From contig CAVVIK010000005.1 of the NCBI GenBank assembly GCA_963748315.1, forward strand, positions 186,001 to 250,000: 64,000 nucleotides of DNA, in the 5' to 3' direction. This document shows, in pieces, positions 33,612-41,691 of the stretch (position 1 is the stretch's first letter; every line of letters starts with the position of its first letter). This DNA is from DASPHG01 sp963748315 (GTDB lineage Bacteria; Actinomycetota; Thermoleophilia; Solirubrobacterales; Thermoleophilaceae). The notes under the pieces are model-generated. The model was not told the DNA's origin and did no database searches. It was given only the letters and a program-made list of their open reading frames with translations. The translations under genes and the position numbers were made by a program.

Positions 33612-35051
33612 ATGCTGATCATCGCCGGCGCGGTGAGCCTGGTGCTCGTCGTGTTCGCGTCCGGCTACGGCTACCACCGCGACGAGCTCTACTTCATCGC
33701 GGCGGGGGACCACCTCGACTGGGCGTATGCCGACCAGGGCCCGCTCACCCCGCTGATCGCGCGCGCGATGACCGAGATCTCGGCCGACTCGCTCACGGTC
33801 CTGCGGTTCCCGTCGGCGCTCGCCGCGGGGCTCACGGTGCTCCTCACGGGCATGCTCGTGCGCGAGCTCGGCGGCACGCGCCGCGCCGAGCTGATCGCGG
33901 CAGGTTGCGCCGCTGTCGGCGTGATCGTGCTCTTCACGGGCCATCTGCTCAGCACGTCGACGTTCGACCTGCTGGCGTGGACCGCCGTCACCTGGCTAGT
34001 CGTGCGGGCGCTTCGGACCGGCGACGACCGGCTGTGGCTCGCCGCCGGAGCCGTGCTGGGCGCCGGGCTGCTGAACAAGCCGCTGCCGGCGTTTCTCGCC
34101 GTCGGCTTACTCGCGGGCGTCGCGATCGCGGGGCCGAAGCGTCTGCTGCGCAACCGCTACGTGTGGGGCGGCGCCGCGATCGCGCTACTGATGTGGATGC
34201 CGTGGATCGTGTGGCAGGCCGACCACGACTGGCCGCAGATCGACGTCTCGCGTGACATCGCCGCGGGCGGGTCGACGAGCTCCGAGCCGTGGTGGGCGAT
34301 CGTGCCGTTCCAACTCCTTCTGATCAGCCCACTGCTCGCGCCGGTGTGGATCGCGGGCCTCGTCGCTCTGTTCCGGGATGCGGCGATGCGCGAGCTGAGG
34401 TTCTTCGCGTGGACGTGGGTCGTGCTCGCGGTCGTGTTCATGGCGAGCGGCGGCAAGCCGTATTACCTCGCCGGGCTGCTTCCGGTCATGCTCGCGGCGG
34501 GCGCGATGAAGGTGGATGCGTGGCTCGAGCGGGGCCGCGGGCGGAAGGCGGTTCTTGCGACGGCGCTCGGGTTGAGCGCGCTTGCCGGCGCGACGATCTC
34601 ATTGCCCGTCTTGCCGGCCGACGACTCGGATCCGGTCGTCGCGGTGAACGGCGACGTCGGCGAGACGATCGGTTGGCCCGAGCTCGTCGAGCTCGTGAGC
34701 GGTGTTCATGGCGAGCTTGGCGAGCCCGAACGGACGGTGGTGCTCACCGGTAACTACGGCGAGGCCGGGGCGATCGAGCGGTACGGAGAGGCTTACGGCC
34801 TCCCTCAGCCGTACAGCGGGCACAACGCCTACGGGGATTGGGGCCCACCCCCCGACGGGACGGCCCCGGTGATCACGGTCGGCCTGTCGCCGGCGGAGAT
34901 GGCGGCGCACCTGGAGGGCTGCAGAATCGAGGCCTACATCGACAACGCCGACGACGTCGACAACGACGAGCAGGGCGAGCCGATCATGGTCTGCGAGGCG
35001 CCGCGCGGGTCATGGAGCGAGCAGTGGCCGGACCTGCAGCACCTGGGCTGA
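33612..35051 (+). CDS. GT39/ArnT-like membrane glycosyltransferase
   Basis: 479 residues, about nine or more transmembrane helices. N-terminal 'SGYGYHRDELYFIAAGDHLDWAYADQGPLTPLIARA' holds the DE pair of PMT/ArnT-type glycosyltransferases on the first extracytoplasmic loop. The middle 'AAGAVLGAGLLNKPLPAFLAVGLLAG' and 'GGKPYYLAGLLPVMLAAGA' are also typical of this group. The C-terminal domain (about 330-479) is soluble and outside. It uses polyprenyl-phosphate sugars to modify lipids or proteins. Acceptor unknown. Confidence 0.78.
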   Translation: MLIIAGAVSLVLVVFASGYGYHRDELYFIAAGDHLDWAYADQGPLTPLIARAMTEISADSLTVLRFPSALAAGLTVLLTGMLVRELGGTRRAELIAAGCAAVGVIVLFTGHLLSTSTFDLLAWTAVTWLVVRALRTGDDRLWLAAGAVLGAGLLNKPLPAFLAVGLLAGVAIAGPKRLLRNRYVWGGAAIALLMWMPWIVWQADHDWPQIDVSRDIAAGGSTSSEPWWAIVPFQLLLISPLLAPVWIAGLVALFRDAAMRELRFFAWTWVVLAVVFMASGGKPYYLAGLLPVMLAAGAMKVDAWLERGRGRKAVLATALGLSALAGATISLPVLPADDSDPVVAVNGDVGETIGWPELVELVSGVHGELGEPERTVVLTGNYGEAGAIERYGEAYGLPQPYSGHNAYGDWGPPPDGTAPVITVGLSPAEMAAHLEGCRIEAYIDNADDVDNDEQGEPIMVCEAPRGSWSEQWPDLQHLG

Positions 35052-35928
35052 TCAGCGCTTGCGGCGCTTCCGCGCGGCGAGGCCCTTCTTCCTGAGCGCC
35101 TTCGTCTTCTCGACGTCCACGAGGGCGGGCGCCTTGCCCTCGACCCCCGGGCCCTCGAACAGCGCGGGCAGTCCCTCGAACCGCGACTCCGACAGGAACG
35201 CCGCACAGCCCCTGTCGCCGAGGTGGCCGTCGCCCGGCGGGCGCGTGGCGGTCGAGTTCGACCCGAGCGGCGTCTTCGAATCGTTCATGTGCAGGCACTT
35301 GACGCAGCTCGATCGCCGATCTGCTCGACGCATCTCGTCGATCACGGCGTCGAGCTTGTCGGCGGTCGAGATGTCGAAGCCGGACGCGAGCAGGTGGCAC
35401 GAGTCGAGGCACATACCGATCGCGCTTGTCGCCGTCCGCCGCGTCGATCAGGTCCGCAGCTCGCCAAAGTCGCGACCCAGCGTGTTGCCACCGCCCGCGG
35501 TGTCCTCGAGCAGGAGAAGGCACGAGTCGCTGTCCTCGAGCGCGCCGTGAACGCAGGCCCCGCGCGTTCGATCGCCTCGGGGTGCGGCTCGCCGAGCGGT
35601 GGACCCCGGGTGCACCACGACGCCGTCGGCGCCGATCGCGTCGCCCATCTGCAGCGCGTGCGTGAGGGAGGCGATCGACTTCTTGCGCACCTCCTTGTCC
35701 GGGCGACGCGCAGTTGATCAGATAGACCGCGTGGATCACGACGGACTTGATCGGCCCGTCGTCCATCAGCTCGAGGAACGCGGCGATGTCGTCGTCCTTC
35801 CAACGCGTCGGCTTCCACATGCGCGGCGACTGGTTGAAGACCTGAATCGCCTCGCAGCCGCGCTCGATCCCGCGCGCGTGCGCGTTGACCAAACCGCCTG
35901 CTGTGGACACGTGAGCGCCGATTAACAC
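35052..35928 (-). CDS. nfo: Endonuclease IV (several frameshifts)
   Basis: AP endonuclease of the TIM-barrel, three-zinc family. GTG 35928 begins (V)LIGAHVSTAGGLVNAHARGIERGCEAIQVF, read in parts; 'QSPRMWKPTRW' and 'SVVIHAVYLIN' follow. Frame breaks near 35705, 35600-35560 and 35420 separate 'SLTHALQMGDAIGADGVVVHPG', 'LLLLEDTAGGGNTLG', 'MCLDSCHLLASGFDIS' and 'HMNDSKTPLGS'. The His, Asp and Glu zinc ligands are all present across frames. Four conserved pieces in the right order mean a functional gene with sequence errors. Its start is 25 bp from the divergent kinase. Confidence 0.85.
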
Positions 35929-35936
35929 GGCGCCGC

Positions 35937-35946
35937 ACCCTACTCT
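35937..35946. promoter_or_regulatory. Divergent leaderless promoter, shared TA
   Basis: Minus TAGGGT (35942-35937) ends 8 nt before the nfo GTG. Plus TACTCT (35941-35946) ends 7 nt before the kinase ATG. The boxes share TA at 35941-35942. Both match TAnnnT exactly. Confidence 0.6.
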
Positions 35947-35953
35947 GGCCCCG

Positions 35954-37102
35954 ATGACCGGACCCAGGGCCGACCAGCTGTGGCACGACCGGTACCTGCT
36001 TGTGCGCCGCCTTGGCGCCGGCGGGATGGCGTCGGTCTGGCTCGCGCGCGACGAGCGCCTTCATCGCGACGTCGCCGTGAAGGTCCTGTCCGACGTGCTC
36101 GCGGGCGACGAGGAGTACATCGCACGCTTCGAGCGCGAGGCGCGTGTCGCGGCTGGGCTGAATCACGCCAACCTCGTCACGATCTTCGACTTCGCCGTCG
36201 CGGACGGGCGGCCGTACCTCGCGATGGAGTTGGTGTCGGGTGGCACGGTCGCGGACCGGATTCGCGACGGACGATTCACCGCGGTCGAGGTCGAGCGCCT
36301 GGCCGAGGAGATGCTCGCCGCGCTCGAGCACATTCACGCCGCCGGGGTGATCCATCGCGACCTCAAGCCGGCGAACGTCCTGATCGACGACCACGGCCGC
36401 TTTCGCCTGACCGACTTCGGGATCGCGAAGCCGAGCGACGCGACAGCCCTGACGCAGACCGGGCACGCGATCGGGACGTTCAAGTACATGGCGCCGGAGG
36501 TCCAGGCCGGGCAACCCGCCACGGCGCGATCGGACCTGTACTCGCTCGGAGTTCTCCTGCGCGACTGTGGTGCCGAGGCGGTTCCCTCCCTGGCTTCACT
36601 CGTTGCCGCGCTCGACCGCGAGGAGCCCGCGGACCGGCCCGCCTCGGCGCGCGAGGCCGCCGCGCTAGTGGGTGCGACCGAGGCGACCCGACCGCTCCCG
36701 CAGACGGCCTCTGGTCGCGGACCGCGACCGCTCATGTTCGCGACCGCCGCGCTCCTGGCAGTCGCCGCTGTGGCGGTCGCGCTGGCGCTCGGCGACGGCG
36801 ACGAAGACGACCCGGTCGCGCCGGCCCCCGCCACGACGGAATCCGCGCCGGCCGCGCCAGCCCCGGCCGAGCGTCCTGAGCCACGGCCAGAGACACAGCC
36901 GCAGACGCAGCCCGAGCCGGCGCCCGCGCCGGCTCCTCCGTCCTGCGACGAGCTCGAGGAGCAGGCGAAGGCGATCGACGAGCAGAAGAAGGCCGCCGAG
37001 AAGGCCGCCGGCAAGGACAAGGAGGCGCGCGAGGCGATCAAGGAGGACTTCGACGCGCAGAAGCAGGCGATCGAGGAGCAGAAGAAGGACTGCGTCAAGT
37101 AG
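35954..37102 (+). CDS. Membrane Ser/Thr protein kinase with short C-lobe
   Basis: 382 residues. Kinase domain with glycine loop 'LGAGGMASVW' (20-29), Lys43 in VAVK, catalytic loop HRDLKPAN (134-141), DFG (154-156) and 'GTFKYMAPEV'. The segment after 'SDLYSLGVLLRD' goes straight to 'CGAEAVPSLASLVAALDREEPADRP', so the usual 'TGRxPF' helix region is missing and the C-lobe is about 40 residues shorter than PknB. One TM helix (about 260-280), then a Pro/Gln/Glu-rich stalk and a charged helical region bracketed by two Cys ('PSCDELEEQAKA' to 'KKDC'). A sensor kinase is likely; ligand unknown. Confidence 0.82.
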   Translation: MTGPRADQLWHDRYLLVRRLGAGGMASVWLARDERLHRDVAVKVLSDVLAGDEEYIARFEREARVAAGLNHANLVTIFDFAVADGRPYLAMELVSGGTVADRIRDGRFTAVEVERLAEEMLAALEHIHAAGVIHRDLKPANVLIDDHGRFRLTDFGIAKPSDATALTQTGHAIGTFKYMAPEVQAGQPATARSDLYSLGVLLRDCGAEAVPSLASLVAALDREEPADRPASAREAAALVGATEATRPLPQTASGRGPRPLMFATAALLAVAAVAVALALGDGDEDDPVAPAPATTESAPAAPAPAERPEPRPETQPQTQPEPAPAPAPPSCDELEEQAKAIDEQKKAAEKAAGKDKEAREAIKEDFDAQKQAIEEQKKDCVK

Positions 37103-37109
37103 GCGGCGA

Positions 37110-37140
37110 TTTCTAAAGGGGGTCTGACCCCCTTTAGAAA
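37110..37140. repeat. Perfect 31-bp palindromic repeat
   Basis: Arms TTTCTAAAGGGGGT (37110-37123) and ACCCCCTTTAGAAA (37127-37140) with a CTG centre, 8 nt after the kinase stop. Parts of the same sequence bound the element at 41121-41333, so this is a dispersed repeat. As RNA it would also fold into a strong hairpin. Confidence 0.75.
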
Positions 37141-37168
37141 GCAAGTTTCCGCTGCTGTGCGCGTTTAG

Positions 37169-38692
37169 TTGGGCGTGGCAGGGAAGCGCTTCATGGCCGG
37201 CGCTGCGCTCGTAGCGGCACTCGCGTTCGCGGCTCCGGCTGCGGCCGCCACCTACGACGTCGGCGCGGCGACGCGCGACATCACGCCGACCGGGGTGGTC
37301 AACCTCGGCGGCTTCGGGCTCGGCACCGGAACGCTGGTTCCGGACGCGATCGTCGGCCGTGGGGGCCAGGGCGAAGCGGTGGACGAGCGGATCGCCGCGC
37401 GGGCGATCGTCTTCGGCCAGAAGAAGACCGCGATTGCGATTGCCGACATCGAGACGCAGGGGATGTTCGCGGCGTACGAGGACGGCCCGTACGGCCTGAG
37501 CGACATCGCACAGACCGTCGAGCAGCGGACCAAGGGCAAGCTGCCCGCGGACCACGTCCTGATCGCCTCCGACCACACGCACTCGGGGCCGGACACGATC
37601 GGCGCGTGGGGCGGTGCGAGCAACGAGTACCTCCAGTACATCCACGACCAGACCGTCGACGCGATCGTGGCCGCGTTCAACTCGCGCCGGAAGGCGAACG
37701 TCCGCGCCGGTCACTCCGACGCCTCCGACCTGATCTACAACCAGTCCTGCAGCGAGGCGCTCAACCAGGACAAGGAGCCGGCCTACCCGGGCCCCGAGGT
37801 CTGCGCGACACCGGGCAAGGACGGGATGGTGCGCGTAGTCCAGGCCACCGATCCGAAGAGCGGCTCGGTGATCGCGACGTTCATGGCCTACGCGGCGCAC
37901 GCGACCGCGGGCGGCGGCAACGGGCTGCACGGTGACTGGCCGCAGTTCCTGTCGAACAAGATGAGCGCCGAGCTCGGCGGCGTCGGGCTCGCCATGGTCG
38001 GCGCGCTCGGCGGGACGCAGCCGTGCCGTTCGGCGTGCGCGTTCACGGACCCGTCCAACCCCGGCTACGACATCGACAACCGCAAGCAGGCGATCGTGTC
38101 GAACTACTTCGCGCACGTGGAAAGCGCGCTTTCGGAGGCCACGCCGGTCGATGGCCCGATCGACGCCGCCAAGAGCTTCATCCGCGAGCCGATCACCGGC
38201 CCGGCGGTGCTCGCGCTGTTCGCCGTCGGCAGCTACGACGGCGCGCGGCTCATGCGCTCGCGCCAGAACCCGTGGGTCGTCGGCAACACGATCCGCACCG
38301 TCACGTCTGCGTTGCGCGTCGGCGGCGTCCTCTTCTCGGGCACGCCCGGCGAGGGCTTCCCCGCGATCGGGACCGGGATCCGGGACGCCGTCACCAACGA
38401 GCAGGAGGTCATCCAGCTCGGCCTCGCGAACGACCAGCTCGGGTACCTGATCGCGCCCGCGCGCTACGTGCCGATCATCGCCGCCGAGGCGCCCGTCAAC
38501 GACAACATCATCTTCAACGTGTCGCCGACGATCGGCGACCACGTGATGTGCTCTGACATCGCGCTCGCGCTCGAGACCGGTTTCGAGGGCCAGGCGCCCG
38601 CCGAGTGCGCGCCCTACGGTGCCGTCGACTCGGCCGGCGATCCGGCCGCTTCGGTGCCCGTCGGCGGCGTGCCGGATCCGGTCGTCAAGTAG
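37169..38692 (+). CDS. Secreted neutral ceramidase-like protein
   Basis: 507 residues. Signal peptide at the N-terminus ('RFMAGAALVAALAFAAPAAAATYDVG', cleavage after AAA). Then 'DVGAATRDITPTG' and 'LIASDHTHSGPDTIGAWGG' match the neutral/alkaline ceramidase zinc amidase N-terminal domain ('R.I.', 'HTHS.P'). Further 'AYAAHATAGGGNGLHGDWP' fits the zinc-His of that fold. Substrate may be a lipid amide or another amide. TTG 37169 is taken as start; GTG 37175 is possible. The end overlaps the convergent monooxygenase by 79 bp. Confidence 0.75.
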   Translation: MGVAGKRFMAGAALVAALAFAAPAAAATYDVGAATRDITPTGVVNLGGFGLGTGTLVPDAIVGRGGQGEAVDERIAARAIVFGQKKTAIAIADIETQGMFAAYEDGPYGLSDIAQTVEQRTKGKLPADHVLIASDHTHSGPDTIGAWGGASNEYLQYIHDQTVDAIVAAFNSRRKANVRAGHSDASDLIYNQSCSEALNQDKEPAYPGPEVCATPGKDGMVRVVQATDPKSGSVIATFMAYAAHATAGGGNGLHGDWPQFLSNKMSAELGGVGLAMVGALGGTQPCRSACAFTDPSNPGYDIDNRKQAIVSNYFAHVESALSEATPVDGPIDAAKSFIREPITGPAVLALFAVGSYDGARLMRSRQNPWVVGNTIRTVTSALRVGGVLFSGTPGEGFPAIGTGIRDAVTNEQEVIQLGLANDQLGYLIAPARYVPIIAAEAPVNDNIIFNVSPTIGDHVMCSDIALALETGFEGQAPAECAPYGAVDSAGDPAASVPVGGVPDPVVK

Positions 38693-40149
38693 TCCGCGAG
38701 CGCGACCGTCCGCGTCCGGCGGCGGTACTCCGCCTGTGAGCCGGGCCAGTTGTTCGTGACGCGCCCCTCCTCGTTGACGTACCAGTTCGAGCCCCTCGTC
38801 CAGACGCTGCCCGCCAGGCGCTCGTCCATCTCGCGCACGAACCGCTCGTAGGCATCGCGCTTCACCTCGAGCCGCTCGGCCGTCCCGTTTGCGATCAGCT
38901 TGATCGCGTTCACGGCGTAGTTCGCCTCCATCTCGAGCATCTCGACGGCCGAGCCGGTGCCGTGGTTCGTGTTCGGGCCGTAGAGCAGGAACATGTTCGG
39001 GAAGCCCGCGACCGTGATCCCGAGATACGCCTCGCCGCCGTGCGCCCACGCGTCGTCGTTGAGGCTGAGCCCGTCGCGGCCGCGTACCTCCATCGGCGCG
39101 AGGAACTCGGTCGTCCTGAAGCCGGTGCCGAAGACGATCGCGTCAACGGTGTAGGCCCGGCCGTCGCAGTCGACGACGCCGTCCTCGGTGACCTCGGCGA
39201 CCCCGGTGGGCACGAGGTCGACGTTCTCGCGGCGCATGGTCGGGAACCAGTCCGAGGTGATCAGGAGCCGCTTGCAGCCGACGGGCGTGTCCGGGGTCGT
39301 CGCCTTCCACAGCCGCCGGTCGCCGCGCAGCTGGACGAAGCGGTTGGCCCGCGACAGCGTCTTTAAGAGCACCTGGTTCAGCCGCCCCGTGAACGAGTCG
39401 GGCCGGGTGAACACCGGCACGAGCGTCTCGAACGACAGCTGCCAGCCGCGCCGCCACATGCGCGGCAGGATCGGGAAGCGCCGGTGAAGGCGCTTGACGC
39501 GCTCCGGGTACTCGCGGTCGGTCTTGCCGAGCACCCATGGAGCCGACCGCTGGAAGATCGTCATGTGCGCGACCTTCGGTGCGATCGCGGGTACGAACTG
39601 AATCGCGCTGGCGCCGGTGCCGATGACGGCCACGCGCTTGCCCGTGGGATCGAACGTCTCGTCCCAATGCGCCGAGTGGAACATCGGCCCCTTGAACCGG
39701 TCGAGACCGGGGAGGTCGGGTATCGACGCGCGCGTGAGCTGTCCGCAAGCCGTGATCAACACCTCCGCCTCGACGTCCTCGCCGTTCGCGACCTCGAGCC
39801 GCCAGCGCCCCGAGCGCTCGTCGAAGCTCGCGCGCTCGACGTCGGCGTTGAAGCGGATCAGCGGCGTCACCCCGAAGCGGTCGGCGACGCCCTCGAGGTA
39901 GGCGCGGATCTCGCTGCCGGGCGAGAAGCGCTTGCTCCAGTCCGGGTTCGGCGCGAACGAGAGCGAGTAGAGGTGTGAGGGCACGTCGCATGCGATGCCC
40001 GGGTAGACGTTCGCGCGCCAGACGCCGCCGATCCGGTCACCGCGCTCGAGGATCACGATGTCGTCCTGTCCCTGCTGCTTCAGCTTGACCGCGGTGGCGA
40101 CGCCTCCAAAGCCGGCGCCGACTATCGCCACGGACACTCTGCGGGCCAT
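38614..40149 (-). CDS. FAD-dependent monooxygenase (BVMO-like)
   Basis: 511 residues. FAD-binding 'VAIVGAGFGGVATAVKL' (residues 7-), the Baeyer-Villiger fingerprint near 'FKGPMFHSAHWD' (FxGxxxHxxxW), and NADPH-binding 'VAVIGTGASAIQFVPAIAP' with 'VFGTGFRTTEFLAP' at the second FAD site. Oxidises ketones or N/S substrates using NADPH and O2. The start is 6 nt after TAAACT, shared with the divergent membrane protein. No operon partners. Confidence 0.86.
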   Translation of the reverse strand: MARRVSVAIVGAGFGGVATAVKLKQQGQDDIVILERGDRIGGVWRANVYPGIACDVPSHLYSLSFAPNPDWSKRFSPGSEIRAYLEGVADRFGVTPLIRFNADVERASFDERSGRWRLEVANGEDVEAEVLITACGQLTRASIPDLPGLDRFKGPMFHSAHWDETFDPTGKRVAVIGTGASAIQFVPAIAPKVAHMTIFQRSAPWVLGKTDREYPERVKRLHRRFPILPRMWRRGWQLSFETLVPVFTRPDSFTGRLNQVLLKTLSRANRFVQLRGDRRLWKATTPDTPVGCKRLLITSDWFPTMRRENVDLVPTGVAEVTEDGVVDCDGRAYTVDAIVFGTGFRTTEFLAPMEVRGRDGLSLNDDAWAHGGEAYLGITVAGFPNMFLLYGPNTNHGTGSAVEMLEMEANYAVNAIKLIANGTAERLEVKRDAYERFVREMDERLAGSVWTRGSNWYVNEEGRVTNNWPGSQAEYRRRTRTVALADYLTTGSGTPPTGTEAAGSPAESTAP

Positions 40150-40155
40150 TGCGCC

Positions 40156-40165
40156 AGTTTACGGT
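40156..40165. promoter_or_regulatory. Divergent leaderless promoter, shared TA
   Basis: Minus TAAACT (40161-40156) ends 6 nt before the monooxygenase ATG. Plus TACGGT (40160-40165) ends 6 nt before ATC 40172, the inferred first codon of the membrane protein frame. The TA at 40160-40161 is shared. Confidence 0.5.
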
Positions 40166-40171
40166 TGACCG

Positions 40172-41127
40172 ATCAAACCGTTCCGCCGCTCATCGTGGTT
40201 CGGGATCATCGGCGTCCTGGTGGTCATGGCGTTCGTCGCCGTGATCGGCCTGAACGTCGACGAGCGCGACGCCGACCCGAAGGACACCTACGTGCTGATC
40301 TTCGGGATCGTCGGCGCCTTCCTCGTCCTCTGTTCTTCTTCCAGAGCCGGGACCTTGCGGCTGCAGAGCGGGGCGAGGCGAAGGCGGTCGCTCAGGACGA
40401 AATCGCGAACCCGGCGACGATGGAGGAGCCCGCGCTATGGGCCTCGATGGCGGTCAAGCCGATCGACAAGGACGCGCTGCGCGCGCGCAAGGACGTCTGG
40501 GGCGCCGCGCGCGGCAGCATGCGCCTGGGCATGGTGATCTGCGTGCTGATCTTCCTGGCGGTGCCGCCGATCTACCTGTTCGACACGTTCGTGCCGCTCC
40601 TGATCGGCGCGCCGTTGATCGCGCTGATCGCACTGTTCAAAGGGCTCCCGATGGTCGGAGGCGGCGGGGACGTCGCCAAGTCATACGAGGCGGCGAACCG
40701 CGCGATGGCGCCACTCGGGCTCGAGCTGACGGAGCGGCTTCAGATCACGATCGAGCCGAAGAGCGTGGCGCCGTTCCGCATGGGTCCGGGTGTGCACGGC
40801 GCGACCGAGTTCGCCGGCGAGCGCCACGGGCGGAAGGTCACCGTGCGCATGCCGGCGGACGAGAGCACGCGGTCGATGTGCCAGGTGCGGGTCGAGGCCC
40901 GTGCGCCCGAGTTCGAGTTCCGCACGCGCGACGGTCGCCTCAAGGCGGCCGACGGAGCGCCCGCGGCGGCGGCCGAGGCGCTCAAGTCGGTCCCGAACTC
41001 GCCGCGCTGGAACGGCCTGCGTGGCAAGGCGGGCGCGAACGGGATCGAGGTCGAGCACAAGGGCGTCGGCCACGGGGACTGGCTGCTCGACCTGTGGCTC
41101 GCCGAACGTCTGGCGGCCGCTTTCTAA
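40172..41127 (+). CDS. Membrane protein with C-terminal soluble domain (frameshift near 40333)
   Basis: In the frame from 40172: 'KPFRRSSWFGIIGVLVVMA' then 'FVAVIGLNVDERDADPKDTYVLIFGIVGAFLVL', a helix pair; a shift near 40333 joins 'FFFQSRDLAAAERGEAKAV'. A further membrane stretch follows ('LGMVICVLIFLAVPPIYLFDTFVPLLIGAPLIALIALF') and then a soluble domain to the end at 41127 ('AFRMGPGVHGATEFAGERHGRK'-like, read from the correct part). The start is unclear: TTG 40165 is out of this frame; ATC 40172 fits promoter geometry but is not a normal start, so a base error is possible. Function unknown. Confidence 0.55.
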
Positions 41128-41333
41128 GGGGGTCAGGGCAAGTGGGCATTCACTGTAGAAACGGCTTAACAAAGCGTTAGCGAGGGAAGGTGCATAGGGC
41201 TGGCTCGACCAGCGCGAGTAACGGGTCGGACTTCTCTGCTCTTTGCTGGGTGGCCGGGGGACGGCCCTCTTACGTGAGAGGGTCGGCTAATGGACGATCG
41301 ACTCTTGCCTGGGGTCAGACCCCCTTTAGAAAA
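41121..41333. repeat. 213-bp non-coding element with terminal inverted repeats
   Basis: Left end TTTCTAAGGGGGTC (41121-41134) and right end GACCCCCTTTAGAAA (41318-41332) form near-perfect inverted repeats and match the 37110-37140 palindrome. The right end includes GGGGTC-A-GACCCC. The inside has no ORF but two more hairpins: GGCCG/CGGCC (41252-41266) and CCCTCT/AGAGGG (41265-41282 region). The left repeat supplies the stop codon of the preceding gene. It looks like a MITE or REP-type element. No transposase is in the window and no target duplication was seen. Confidence 0.6.
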
Positions 41334-41334
41334 G

Positions 41335-41652
41335 TCAGCGGCGCGAGATGGACGAGATCGGCACGGTCGAGGCCGCTCCGCGCTTCAGCCAGAACACCGT
41401 CGCGGTGCCCGCCTTGGCGTCGATCGCCTGAAGCTTCCCGATCTCGCCCGTCGCCTTCTTGCGCACGTGGCCCGCCGGGAGCGGGGCGCTCCACTTGACC
41501 GGCTCGGCGGTGTCGGGCCGCACCGCGGGCACCCGCCTGCGCGGGCGCGCAGGCTTCGCGCGCTCCTTGTCCGCGCGCGTCTTCTCGAGCGGCACCATGT
41601 TCGCGCCGGTGCCCTTCGTGTCGGTGTCGAGTACCCAGGTCTTGCGTGCCAT
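41335..41652 (-). CDS. Conserved hypothetical basic protein
   Basis: 105 residues: 'MARKTWVLDTDTKGTGANMVPLEKTRADKERAKPARPRRR', a Pro/Arg-rich stretch, and a C-terminal small beta domain 'GHVRKKATGEIGKLQAIDAKAGTATVFWLKRG' that reads like a KOW/SH3-type fold. Lineage-restricted in my memory to actinobacteria-like genomes; no function known. Its stop lies 2 bp from the terminal repeat. TACCAT is 11 nt before the start. Confidence 0.6.
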   Translation of the reverse strand: MARKTWVLDTDTKGTGANMVPLEKTRADKERAKPARPRRRVPAVRPDTAEPVKWSAPLPAGHVRKKATGEIGKLQAIDAKAGTATVFWLKRGAASTVPISSISRR

Positions 41653-41678
41653 GACTGCCTTCGATGGTAGGGCGCGCG

Positions 41679-41684
41679 TAGCAT
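41679..41684 (+). promoter_or_regulatory. -10-like TAGCAT, leaderless gltX start
   Basis: TAGCAT ends 7 nt before the gltX ATG at 41692. Confidence 0.45.
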
Positions 41685-41691
41685 CGGCCCC

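Noticed and set aside
40165..40340. TTG 40165 reading as a real N-terminus
   Set aside because: That frame gives an Arg/Pro-rich run; the other frame gives clear membrane helices.
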